Source of the DNA: Branchiostoma floridae | Lineage: Eukaryota; Chordata; Leptocardii; Amphioxiformes; Branchiostomatidae | NCBI RefSeq assembly: GCF_000003815.2 | Contig: NC_049980.1 | Location: forward strand, 34,551,631-34,601,964 | Direction: 5' to 3' | Length of the DNA: 50,334 nt | Shown here: in pieces, positions 21,671-34,345 of the stretch | How the letters are laid out: each line of letters begins with the position of its first letter | How positions within the stretch are numbered: the stretch's first letter is position 1 | The notes under the pieces: generated by a model | What the model was told of the DNA's origin: nothing | Databases searched by the model: none | The model's input: the letters and a program-made list of their open reading frames with translations, nothing else | Made by a program: the position numbers and the translations under genes

Positions 21671-23426
21671 CTACTCCAGCTCCCTGGCCTCAGCTCTGGC
21701 CGTCTCACGGCGCTCAGCTCTGGCCGTCTCACGCAGGTCAGCTCTGGCCGTCTTACGCGGGTCAGCTCTGGCCGTCTCACGGCGCTCAGCTCTGGCCGTC
21801 TCACGCAGGTCAGCTCTGGCCGTCTTACGCGGGTCAGCTCTGGCCGTCTCACGGCGCTCAGCTCTGGCCGTCTCACGCAGGTCAGCTCTGGCCGTCTTAC
21901 GCGGGTCAGCTCTGGCCGTCTTACGCAGGTCAGCTCTAGCCGTCTCACGGCGCTCAGCCAGTCGGCGGGCCAACAGCACCCTCAGGGCCGCTACGTCCTC
22001 GGCAGGCTCGGTACCACGTTCTAGATAAAAATGGAAACACACTCAAGCAAATAAACACTGGAGTAGAACGGATTGGCAATGACAGAGCATCTAAATCTCT
22101 TGAAGACTATGATGAAATTGAATTGTCATCACCTACCAAGTATTATCTGGATCTATCGAAGGCTTCTCGAGTTATACCGTTCACTGAAGGAAGGACGGAC
22201 GGACGCACAAGCCCAAAACATATAACCTTACACATTCTTGCAAAGGCAATAAGGGACTGGCTTCGTTCATACCCAGATCTTTGCCAAATCTCACTAGCGT
22301 GTAATCCGCCACGTTCCGGGCTGACTCGGTGCCACGTTCTGAAGTAACAGGGTTTGAGTAGGCTATTAGCAGTATACATTTCTGAGTTTTTTTTCATAAG
22401 AATTATCAATTACAATGACAATCAAGTTTTCTGTATAACCATGTCCAGCTGTAGTCTGGATGTCGGACCCTCGACGTCAATGATACCAGGCGGCCTGTTG
22501 TATAATTTCCGTGGAGGCATGTTGGCCCTATACACCTTTCTCACGCGGCGGCCATCATAGATTGAAGACGAGGTCAATGAGGCAAACAGACAAAACTTAT
22601 TTCTAAAATCAGCTCCCATTTAGTTTTTCCCCAGACCACACAAATTTTCACAATACAAGATCAAATAATTGACATTATAACTCGTGCTATGCAGCGAAAT
22701 ATGTAGCAATTTAGACTCGCATACTGATCTCATATTCCCTTAAGAGATGTAAAATAAAAGCATAATAATGCAAATATTTGACGGACATGCAGCCATTCTC
22801 TTATCGGTCAATTTTCTAATTTCCATGCGATCATTGGTTGAACTACTTAATTATGATTGGACAGTCTTTTGCTTGCCTCATTGAACTCGTTTTAGATCTA
22901 TCATGGCCGCCGCGTGAGAAAGGTGTATAGCCGAGGAGTTGGCCTGTGTAGGCCCTGGAAACAGTCTGGCATCCAGGCTAGCTAACCCAACTGGGCCATA
23001 ATGCATCAATGATAAGGTAAGTTTTGTTAGGCTTTATGTATATCTATAATTTTCATGCCTCTTTTTCCATGATATCGTAGATAAACGCTGACATTTCGCC
23101 CCGTTTTTTTTAGTTACGCGTAATGCCACTGGCGCAGTGCGTACCCTTTACTATAATCCTGTAGTACAATCACTAAGTAGATCCCAACTATAGTAACTTT
23201 AATTATATAATGTATTAATATATAACCTCCTTGGTAGAAAAAAAGTTGGTTCCCCAAACAATGAACGACTGTTAATTTCCTTACCCAAGTCTTTGCCGAA
23301 TCTTATTAACGTGTACTCATCAAATGAGTTGGAATCCTGGCGCCGAGCCACGCCGCTTTCAGCTGCCGGCACCTCGGACGAGATGACCAGCACAACGAGA
23401 AGTAGCGCTAGGGCTGTCTTCATCAT
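21671..23426 (-). CDS. Novel secreted, cysteine-free protein with RFGKDL and octapeptide repeats
   Basis: Coding exons on the minus strand: 23426-23285, 22338-22273, 22020-21671. All junctions are phase 1 with GT-AG, giving one 185-residue frame. Residues 1-22 are a signal peptide (MMKTALALLLVVLVISSEVP). Exon 2 ends YTLIRFGKDL and the 66-nt exon 3 repeats it as YTLVRFGKDL, with a 22-residue period and the joining phrase ERGTE. The terminal exon opens RGTEPAEDVAALRVLLARRL and then has eleven octapeptides of the form (R/L/P)R(E/K)TARA(D/E) at residues 93-180, ending ARELE. No Cys and no known domain are seen. Upstream are a 5' exon and a TATA box; downstream is AATAAA. I do not recognise the family. 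The fit of phases across three exons argues for a real gene, but splicing is unproven. Confidence 0.68.
21690..21955 (-). repeat. 24-bp minisatellite encoding the octapeptides
   Basis: Eleven 24-bp units (minus strand GACGGCCAGAGCTGA core). Most are organised as a 72-bp triplet (RRE-, PRK-, LRE-type units) repeated three times. All units keep the frame. Frames on the plus strand and in other phases through the same DNA are shadows. Confidence 0.9.
22533..22934. mobile_element. MITE in the intron of the left-arm gene
   Basis: Inverted ends TATACACCTTTCTCACGCGG and CCGCGTGAGAAAGGTGTATA, with similarity extending about 70 bp inwards (CGGCCATCATAGAT, then TCAATGAGGCAA). Flanking TA suggests a TA target site. 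It is absent from the right arm, so it inserted after the duplication. Confidence 0.75.
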
Positions 23427-23577
23427 CGCTGTGAATATTGTTGTTGATAGATATTGTTAAATATGCCATTGTAGATACTATGTACGTTGTCTTACTCCAT
23501 GTTTGTATAAAAGTTCCTCATTATTTATATTTTTGTCTTTTCATGTACTTAGAATGGTGTTATTGGTAAGTATCCTG

Positions 23578-23697
23578 TCCTGTCAAACTCCATATGTATT
23601 GTCTGTTTTGTCAGCAGGGCTAGCCCTTTGTAAAAGCCACAGGCTAGTTGGCCGCCCCTGGCTGTGTGTGCTGAACAGCCAAACCAATAAATAAAAT
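23578..23697 (+). mobile_element. Retroelement 3' tail ending in (AATAAAT)n
   Basis: Contains GGCTAGCCCTTTGTAAAAGC, the phrase CCACAGGCTAGTTGGCCGCC and a final CCAATAAATAAAATAC. Related shorter tails lie in UBE2Q intron 4 (about 7829-7880 and 7985-8060), all sharing GTATTGTCT-like starts and CCACAGGC. Confidence 0.55.
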
Positions 23698-24123
23698 ACA
23701 CAAATCCTGTAGTAAAGAACGCCAGGTTATAGTTGTATCATTTTTGTATCCAACGCCCAAGAGGTACGAAGCCACCCATCCCCGGTATTCGTCAGTCCAC
23801 GTCACCGGGACAAATTTGTGGCTTCGCAGCCCGGCTGAGGCATAGCCTACGAACATAGGAGAAAATCTGGACCCTGCTAGCGTTATTCTACCGTACAGTA
23901 TCGCTAACTAGTTCGGAAAATGCCTGGTGAGAAGAGTGTGCGTTAAAAGGATGAACAATATAAATTTCGGTGAATAGTATGATCATCAAGGCTTCTATCG
24001 TCACTATGTAACATATTCCAAAACTCGTAGTCTATCAGCGCATGCCGACAATTTCTTTTTAAGCGCTTCGCTAGTTGAATCAAGTTAAGCAACTTTCAGA
24101 ATTAAAAAAAGATTTAAACCTAC

Positions 24124-24185
24124 CTTGACATTGAAGGATCGATGTCAGGACCAACCGCAGATGAAGATATTACAGAATTTTTCTC
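24124..24185 (-). other. 5' untranslated exon of the left-arm gene
   Basis: The minus strand reads ATCCTTCAATGTCAAG|GTAGGT, with a donor after 24124. The same exon in the right arm reads ATCCTTCAATCTCAAG|GTAAGT, ending at 26816. Conservation of this donor in both arms supports it. The start is estimated from the TATA box. Confidence 0.55.
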
Positions 24186-24205
24186 CCATAAGACTGGATT
24201 CCATC

Positions 24206-24213
24206 TTTATATA
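24206..24213 (-). promoter_or_regulatory. TATA box of the left-arm gene
   Basis: TATATAAA on the minus strand inside GGCCTATATAAAGATGG, placed to start transcription near 24180. The aligned right-arm sequence reads GGTCTACCTTCCTG and has no TATA. Confidence 0.6.
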
Positions 24214-24452
24214 GGCCTTCACTAATCGGGCATCTGTAATTTTAGCAATTATAGCTATCAGAAACTTATGCAGGTATGATTATCACAATTAAAGGAATGA
24301 GCTTGTTTGCACAAGCTCTCCCCAGCTGGGGTTAATGACCCCTATGTCATTGTTAGACCGGCCGCTAGGAGCACAATTTATGCTTCGGTCCCAATTGCGC
24401 CGGTGCCCGTCGGAGATATAGCCCGGTCGGTGTCCGTCGGGGGTGTAACCCT

Positions 24453-24905
24453 GGCGGTAACAGGTTGTTTCGCAACAATGTCAGTTCGCAACCGTCAGTT
24501 CGGAACAAGGCAAGTCTTTTCGCAACAAGGTACAAGTCGTTTCACAACATTTTAACGTTCTTTATCTTGATAGCCTAATAGTATTAGAAATCGTATTCCT
24601 AACATAATTATACTCCTTCCACGTACGTAAAACTTTTACCGGGTGCGAAAGACAACCCCGCGACAGAGCAACATGGGGCCGCATGGACCTGACAGCCCGC
24701 CAGGCGGTACAGTTTCACAAGCGGGGTGCACGGGCAGGAGTATAATTATTATTTTAGGAATACGATTTCTAATACTATTAGGCTATCAAGATTAATAACA
24801 TTCAAATGTTGCAAAAAACGACTTGTACCTTGTTGCGAAAAGACTTGCTGTGTTGCGAACTGACGGTTGCGAACTGACATTGTTGCGAAACAACCTGTTA
24901 CCGCC
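24453..24905. mobile_element. Foldback element with about 160-bp inverted arms
   Basis: Starts GGCGGTAACAGGTTGTTTCG and ends with the reverse complement of it. The arms contain short direct repeats of the type TTCGCAAC, about 15 bp apart, and an inner part with CTAATAGTATTAGAAATCG facing its complement near 24761. No transposase. Confidence 0.88.
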
Positions 24906-25186
24906 CCGGACGGCTTATCCGTTATTAGTCAGGCTTGCCCCGAAAAGAAGCTGATTAGCTTCCGATACTGTAAGTTTCCGTCGTCTCCGTTATGTTTTCC
25001 TGTCTTCTTTTTTTTTACTTTACTTATATATTCAACTTAACAGATTAACAGGGAAATATGAAAATAGACGACAACAGAAATAATAGATAGTCCATGGGCA
25101 AAAGTAAAAGAATCCAGGCCATAAAGTCCAAATGCGTTTCAAGTTATAATCTTAACTTGAAAGTTCATCTGTGTTGGTATAAGTCA

Positions 25187-25256
25187 TTCTTGAAATAGTT
25201 GAACTGTAATGAGTCCAACTTTGGTGTTGGAAATTACAGTTCAACTATTTCAAGAA
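25187..25256 (+). repeat. Perfect 24-bp hairpin with 22-nt loop
   Basis: 25187-25210 (TTCTTGAAATAGTTG...) and 25233-25256 are perfect complements. The loop holds an additional CCAAC/GTTGG pairing. The size resembles a microRNA precursor, but the perfect stem and MITE-rich setting make a foldback repeat more likely. A related phrase, GGAAATTACAGTTCAACTTT, lies at 15521. Confidence 0.8.
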
Positions 25257-25534
25257 GTTATAATCTTGTTCCTTCCATGCCGCTTCTGTACTTCAGGTGC
25301 ATTTTAGTGCTCCATGGATATTTTTGGAATTATGAAAAGCCAACATTCGACCATAAGCTTGCAATTACATTTGATTACATAGTAAATTGGTCATGGATAG
25401 AATCCTGCTTCCGACAAGTTTGAACGATAATGCGATACCATTGACCTCGAGGGAGATTACCCATGCTAAAAAAACCCATATTGTTGTCAGTTTTATTTCT
25501 CAGAAACCTCTCAAAAGTTGCTGTAGCTAGGTGA

Positions 25535-25753
25535 TATTCATGGTGTTTAATTACACCTGACCTGACACACGTTAATTTAAAGGTACACGTTGACGAATCT
25601 GACCGCTCCAAACATACAGCAGATTTCAAGAGACTCGATGCTACAGACAGATTTGTATATATCTTTGGATGCCACAACTCCCATAATGCAAAGATAGACA
25701 AATATATCAAGGACTGCTTTGCTATTAGAAAGAGTAATGAAACTCGTGTATAG
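25535..25753 (+). pseudogene. Possible terminal exon or retroelement C-terminal fragment
   Basis: Open frame of 72 codons ending TAG, with content such as DFKRLDATDRFVYIFGCHN and KIDKYIKDCFAIRKSNETRV. It is followed by about 150 bp of flank and AATAAA at 25902. It looks like the 3' end of a gene or retroelement, but I cannot name the family, and a host terminal exon is equally possible. Confidence 0.35.
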
Positions 25754-26019
25754 CCCAACTCGATTGTAACACTATATCAAAGACTTGTATAAGCCTTTAT
25801 TGTTATGTTAATTAGGATGTTAAGTCTCATTCTATACATCTATTTTGTACTTTGTGTAATAGTCGTTGCCATACATTGTGTACCATGTACAAATGTCGAG
25901 CAATAAAGTTCATATATCAATATAAAGTCCCCTCTTTGTGTTAATTTTCTACACCATAAGTTGTATCTGTCTTATGACTTTGTTCTCCGAAAAAAACGTC
26001 TCAATATACAATACAACAG

Positions 26020-26352
26020 TATGCGAACTTTCCCGCCGTTTGAGTTGTCAGCCATCTTGTCCGACATGGGAGTTGGGGTGGGGGGGGGGGGGGCATCTCT
26101 CGGCTTGCTTTCGCGTTGTATCAGCTCAGCAAAATGTTCCGATGTCGGATGTTGGGCGGGCTGCTATAAGCGAGATTTAATTAGGCTACAGAGCTCTGAT
26201 TGTCAACATATTCGGGACAGTTTACACATTTCCAGAGCTGATACAACGCGAAAGCAAGTCGAGCGATGTCCCCAAAGTTTCCGGTAGCCTACCGAAAACT
26301 CCAGAGTCGGACAAGATGATTGACAGCTGAAACAGTACAAAAGTTCGCATAT
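26020..26352. mobile_element. MITE with about 110-bp inverted ends
   Basis: Ends TATGCGAACTTT and AAAGTTCGCATA. Both arms also share CATCTTGTCCGAC and CTTGCTTTCGCGTTGTATCA. TA at both borders suggests a TA target site. A G homopolymer of about 14 bases sits at 26080-26093 in the left arm. Confidence 0.82.
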
Positions 26353-26689
26353 TGTATATACCTACACCTTTGACCTTGAGACACTGTACATGTGCTCAAT
26401 TGTAAATACGCTTATTGTTGATTGTTGTATCTTTTAAATGTATGGAGTTAAGTTATATTGATTGTTTTGAACCTTGGAAGATTAGCCCTAATGGAAAGTT
26501 TCTTAAAAAAATGAATACATGACATGAGACGTAGCGTAGGCTGGCGGCCGGCGGCCCAACAACGACAGGGGGGTCATTGACCCCAGCCAAGGAGAGGTTA
26601 TAAAAACCCAGGCTAATTTCCGGCTCATTGTGATAATTGTACCTGTATGAGCTGTTCAACCATACAAAATGGACCATATGATTGCTAAC

Positions 26690-26816
26690 ATTACGGATGT
26701 CCCATTAGTGAAGGTCTACCTTCCTGTAAACCAGCCTTACGGGAACTTCTGAGAGATTCTACAATACATGTATCTTCATCTGCGGTTGGTCCTGACATCG
26801 ATCCTTCAATCTCAAG
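26690..26816 (+). other. 5' untranslated exon of the right-arm gene
   Basis: Homologous to the left-arm 5' exon and ends ATCCTTCAATCTCAAG|GTAAGT. The upstream TATA is lost, so the start point is unknown. Confidence 0.45.
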
Positions 26817-27049
26817 GTAAGTACTAGGTTTAGATCTTTTTTGAATTCTGAAAGTTGCTTATCTTGATTCAACTGGCGAAGCTATTAGAAAATGCTTAAA
26901 AAAAATTGTCGGCATGCGCTGATAGACTTTACGAGTTTTGGAATATGCTACATAGTGACGATAGAAGCCTTTATGGATCTTTATGATCATACTTTTCACC
27001 GAAATTTACATTGTTCACCCTTTAACGACACAAATTGACTATACCTAGT

Positions 27050-27297
27050 NNNNNNNNNNNNNNNNNNNNNNNNNNNNNNNNNNNNNNNNNNNNNNNNNNN
27101 NNNNNNNNNNNNNNNNNNNNNNNNNNNNNNNNNNNNNNNNNNNNNNNNNNNNNNNNNNNNNNNNNNNNNNNNNNNNNNNNNNNNNNNNNNNNNNNNNNNN
27201 NNNNNNNNNNNNNNNNNNNNNNNNNNNNNNNNNNNNNNNNNNNNNNNNNNNNNNNNNNNNNNNNNNNNNNNNNNNNNNNNNNNNNNNNNNNNNNNNN
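27050..27297. other. Assembly gap (248 N), probably spurious
   Basis: Sequence just after the gap (27298-27455) repeats sequence before it (about 26880-27030), with added single bases in homopolymers. See findings. Confidence 0.98.
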
Positions 27298-27926
27298 TAT
27301 TAAGAAAAATGGCTTAAAAAAAAAAATTGTCGGGCATGCGGCTGATAGACTTTTACGAAGTTTTGGAATTTTGCTACATAGTGACGATAGAAAGCCTTTA
27401 TGGATCTTTATGATCAAACTTTTCACCGAAATTTTACATTGTTCACCCTTTTAACGCACCCTCTTCTCACCAGGCATTTTCCGAACTAGTTAGCGGTACT
27501 GTACGGTAGAATAGCGCCTAAGGAGTGCCCAGGTTTTTTCCCTACCAGACAGAGTAAACCCATACCACCCACCGATGTCCGTAGGCTTGCTTAGCTTCGG
27601 CCGGGCTCCAAAGCCACAAATTTGTCCCGCTTGACTGGCGAATACGGGGGCGGGGTAAGGGGTTCCTCTGGGCTTTGGGTACAAAAATGACACATCTATC
27701 GCTTGGCGTTCGTTTCCGCCGGGAAAATTGTGAAATGTAGACTCTCTCAGTCTGAAACGCTATTTCCTGGATTTTGAGGGGTAAATTTTGCAGGTAGATT
27801 CAGCTGTGTTGGTTAAAAAATCTACAGGGATTTCATCTTACACATGACGGAATGGGCATATTTTTGTCCGTCCACAGCAGCAAAATTCCGTCAAAGGACG
27901 CTGGCTAAAACCCTGCTGATTACAGG

Positions 27927-30342
<2,416 letters not shown>

Positions 30343-30974
30343 GAGTGCTGTGGGCCCCGCCACTGGCTGACCTGCGTGAGACGGCCAGGGAGGTGGAGTA
30401 GCGGGGTGACCTTGAGAGTGACCCTACCAGACCAACTCCACTGGCTATGGGGAGTTTGACTGCCTCAGTGCTTCATTTGCCGCAAATTTAATCATACTCT
30501 CCAAGCAGTTTAAATGTCTAGAATTCGACTGTTTTTTTTTTTTTACGTCGTTTCAAGCGATTTTATCTGGCTCTCTATTTGGTCAGGCTTTACTTTTTGT
30601 CCGCCAGCAAAATTAAAAAAAAAAAAAATGACACTTATATTACCCTACAATGTTGGTTTCCTCACATCCTTGTCACAAGCAATCTTTGCTTTGCTTTGCA
30701 GTAAATATTTTATTTGCAGCATTATATGATATTCTGTATCATATAATATTCTGTCAAATCCTAGCTTGTGACGTGCGCATGTGCAGTTGTCTTGTGATGA
30801 AGCATGCAATATTAAAGATTGCAGCCTGAAGATTTTCTGTCTGTTTCTTTCATGAAAATGGAGCTATTGTTTTCGGTTTGTTTGTTTGTCGTGGTGTGTG
30901 CAAGATTGCCCCTGCGGGCCCTGGTCCCAGACAGTGATGCGGTTCAGGGCTCTGTGCTTTCCTAAACCCATCAG

Positions 30975-31080
30975 TGGCATCGTGTTGGCGTAACGGTTGG
31001 GGTGTTGGCCCAGAACCCAGAGGTCCTGGGCTGGAGTCCCCTGACATTCTACTGATGTTTCTCCCCCATGGTGTAAACAG
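30975..31080 (+). mobile_element. tRNA-derived SINE in the right arm
   Basis: Contains an A-box-like TTGGCGTAACGGTTGG (30985-31000) and a B-box-like GGGCTGGAGTCCC (31028-31040), with a tRNA-like spacing. A decayed counterpart lies at 21000-21095. Confidence 0.6.
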
Positions 31081-31663
31081 TCGGGTTGACAAGCCTGTTT
31101 TCCTGAAGATTTGTACTTAGGGTTCGTGATTTCAACTAAAACAGGTAACGTTACATACTGGGAACCTATAACGAAGAGCTGTACCGTACACATTTATATC
31201 ATAGTCTAAACAATCTAAACAACGATTAGTATAACTGTTATAAAGTTATCTTTGCAGAATTCCCAGGAGTCAGAATTCCCGATCAGCGGCATGCCTGCAT
31301 GGCCTGGGTGACGAGTTTTGCAGTTTCTTTTCTACAGCACATTCGGAATAAACCAACAAAAGTGAAACCTTTTTAGACAGCGTATTCATCGAGTAAAAAA
31401 TCATCGAGAAACAGACCAGCGAAAAAAAAAAAAAAACCTGCAATTTGCAAACCCCTTAATGAAACAAGGAAAAGTGGCAATAAAAAAAACGTCATAAGAA
31501 CGCACTTGAAAGATTCTGCAAAGATCAAATTAAAGCGCTCCAGAGAAGTCTCAAGAGCGCTCCCTGTTGTCTTGTAAAATAAGTGCACCCCTGACGATCA
31601 CGAGGGACTGTCTCTGATTGGCTGAGATGATCACGATGCAAACGCTAATAAATGAAACACAAA

Positions 31664-31763
31664 NNNNNNNNNNNNNNNNNNNNNNNNNNNNNNNNNNNNN
31701 NNNNNNNNNNNNNNNNNNNNNNNNNNNNNNNNNNNNNNNNNNNNNNNNNNNNNNNNNNNNNNN
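31664..31763. other. Assembly gap (100 N)
   Basis: Run of N. Confidence 0.99.
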
Positions 31764-31847
31764 CGTGTTGTCGGGTTGTCTTGTAGAACTTTCTTCCTTC
31801 TTCGGCGTTTCTTGTGTCGCAAGTGGCATGAGACAGGCGAGCAGCGA

Positions 31848-31922
31848 ATGGAACTACTGCGGAGAAACGAGAGCGGGGCGGAGCGGAGACAGCTTCGGGA
31901 GAGAGTGAGGACCGGGCCGAGG
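31848..31922 (+). CDS. Possible first coding exon of an unknown gene
   Basis: In a CpG-rich patch (31765-31930), an ATG at 31848 opens 25 codons (MELLRRNESGAERRQLRERV...) that end exactly at a good donor GTGAGT at 31923. An earlier ATG at 31828 gives a different frame and an early stop. CpG content and donor quality suggest a promoter-proximal exon; the coding role is weakly supported, and no partner exon downstream fits it. It may be untranslated. Confidence 0.25.
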
Positions 31923-33639
31923 GTGAGTGGGGTTGTGTCGCATGGCAGTGACCCAGGAAATTTAATATGTTTGTTCTTTTGGGATCAGTGAAAGTATGAA
32001 CTTCACTCTCACCCCTGTTAGCAGCTTATTCAGTATTAACCAACACCATCTACAAGTATGAGACTTAATTGTTGTATTAGCATAAACTAATTTCTAATAC
32101 CCAAAATTATAAATTTGCAGTTATTGTGCATCATACAAATTATACATGCACATGTACCATACGGATGACATGCATCAAACATTGAAGTCAGAGATGGCAG
32201 ACTGCACCCCTTTACTCATCCTAAGGAGCAATGTTGTTGCCAGTACTGCTACATGCAGTTTGCAGCCCTTCTGCAAAGTACAGGCAAAAATAGCAGCCCT
32301 GGGAATGTATGTAAGACAACCCTGTGTGTATTTAGGAATCAGCTAACACAGACAAACATGCCTACATATATGATAGGATGGGGGTAGCGTGTTGTTAAAC
32401 ATGTTTACAAAGTAAAGAATCTCTAAAGTAGACTCAACACATTAGAGATAAGGATTCTGAAGTTTAAGGAAGGTCTTTTTGTCGTCCTTTTGCTTTCACC
32501 ACTTCAGGCATCGTGTTTGTTTTTGTTTTGCTGCTGCGTCCACTGTCACTCAGATCTATTTGTTTAGTTCTGGGATCAGTAAACTGAGAAAGCACTTATG
32601 TCTGATCTGTTTACATGTCACACAATCTTTCCACATACTTCCACAGGACATCAAGGTTTTCTTTTACAAGCAAGCAGAGGCCGAATAATCACTTTTCTCA
32701 CATGTCTTAATTGATATGTGAAAATTAGCTGGGGCTAGTTATCAACATACTTAGTCAGGGCTCGAAATCCTTTTTTCTGCATACCTGCACTGGTGCAGGT
32801 AACATTGAAAATTACCTGCACCAGACAAATTATACCTGGTGAAACAGAATTATTTGTTTATTTGTAGCCTGTACGTCACTGCTTTTATTTGTTTTGTAAT
32901 ATGATTTGTTTGTCCTTGGGCCATACAGTACACAACTGCAACAAAAATAGAAAAAAAAAAATTTCAAGGGCATCATCATTATGCCAATGGTAAAAAAAAT
33001 TGGCTTTGCTGCAGATGAACTTATTTAGACAAAAGAAACCTGGAAAATAATAGACTGGATGTTCCTGACAATGAAATTGGTTTCTTCATTGTCAACAGGA
33101 TAGTCCTGTTGTGTAGATATTTTTCCTGCCGGTTCCTAGACAACATTTAGCTTGTCTTGGTAATTGAAGCAGGGTATGCACAATCTGTAGATTAAGTACA
33201 AACTTACTCGTGTGTAGTAGTAGTAGTATACAGAAGCTTCTGTTTTACTAGGGCTGGTAAGTTTTTCCAAGTTGCATTTTGCCTTCGTATGTAATGTAAG
33301 TGTAACTGAGTAACACATTGAGTCCTGAATTAAAGTGACAGTTTCTGCAATATTAATAATGTACATGTACCTTTGAACATAGGACTGGTGTGCGCCACGT
33401 GTACATGTCAGTTCAAGACAACTCTATAATCAAACAGCTGATTGTGTGGTACACACCCACCACCTCAGGCATACTGTAAAAAGGAAAATGTTCACGGTGG
33501 TTTTGTTTTCTCATTGTTCACGTTACCCTCTTTACCATTAAAAACAAACAGTATTTTGCACTATGTATATGAAATTTTGAATATAGACTTACAAGACTCT
33601 TTAGGGCTTTAAATGATGTAAACTGTATACTTTGTCTGA

Positions 33640-33735
33640 CCCTTGCCTCTTCCCTCATGGCCTCAATAAAAAGCGGCCTGCAGGCCGATTTGAGCTTTCA
33701 TGAATAAACAAAGGTTCAAACAAACAAACAAACTT
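33640..33735 (+). mobile_element. Retroelement 3' tail
   Basis: CCTCAATAAAAAGCGGCCTG, then GAGCTTTCATGAATAAAC, then a short (CAAA)n tail, in the style of a LINE/SINE 3' end. Confidence 0.5.
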
Positions 33736-33945
33736 ACAGTGTAAAAGTACTTGAACTTAAATCACTGCAAACAAGTCTTTTTTACCTGCCGCAAAATTAT
33801 ATATCCCCGCAAACACGTCCTATTTTACAGCCGGTACAGACAATCCACTACCTTAGGTTATACCAGGTTACAGACAATTCTGTATCCCCAGGTGACACAA
33901 CAATGTATTACATCTGTCTACTTCTGAAAAAGGCACCGTATACAG

Positions 33946-34045
33946 NNNNNNNNNNNNNNNNNNNNNNNNNNNNNNNNNNNNNNNNNNNNNNNNNNNNNNN
34001 NNNNNNNNNNNNNNNNNNNNNNNNNNNNNNNNNNNNNNNNNNNNN
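33946..34045. other. Assembly gap (100 N)
   Basis: Run of N. Confidence 0.99.
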
Positions 34046-34199
34046 AAGGAAAGTGATCTCAATGTTTTTTTTGCTCACTGAAGAGCTAGTCTTTCCACTG
34101 GTCATGACAGAGAGGACAGACGCTATGTACAACTTATTTACATGTTCATTGTACCGGCGAAATTTCCCTAGCTCTTTTCGACAAGCACAATGAACAGTG

Positions 34200-34345
34200 T
34201 CCACGGCTTAATGCCCCGTCCTTTAAGGACTGCAACCCTTCCGGTAGTGTATGTATATCTCGGGTGAACAACACAGCCGGAATCAAACTCACAGCTTCTA
34301 GTTCCAGAGACAGGGCCGCTAACCACTGGACTACACGCTACCATG
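34200..34345 (-). mobile_element. tRNA-derived SINE
   Basis: The minus strand has A-box TAGTCCAGTGGTTAGCGG and B-box GAGTTTGATTCCGG at tRNA spacing, followed by a body with TACACTACCGGAAGGG. It starts at about 34345 and runs leftwards. Confidence 0.7.

Larger units (their letters stand above)
19690..24372 (-). repeat. Left arm of large inverted duplication
   Basis: Read on the minus strand, this matches the plus strand of 26538-31422 in the same order: promoter and 5' exon, signal-peptide exon, terminal exon, a tRNA-type SINE, and an outer flank with ATTCATCGAGTAAA. Identity is patchy (strong over exons, broken by different insertions in each arm). It holds the complete minus-strand secreted-protein gene. 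Confidence 0.85.
24373..26537. other. Spacer between the inverted arms, packed with foldback elements
   Basis: Contains a foldback element at 24453-24905, a 70-nt hairpin at 25187-25256, a terminal-exon- or LINE-like open frame at 25535-25753, and a MITE at 26020-26352. No promoter motif for the plus-strand gene stands out. Confidence 0.7.

Noticed and set aside
21641-22028. Two plus-strand frames and another minus-strand frame over the octapeptide array
   Set aside because: 24-bp units keep all frames open; only the minus frame that fits splice phases and ends ARELE is kept.
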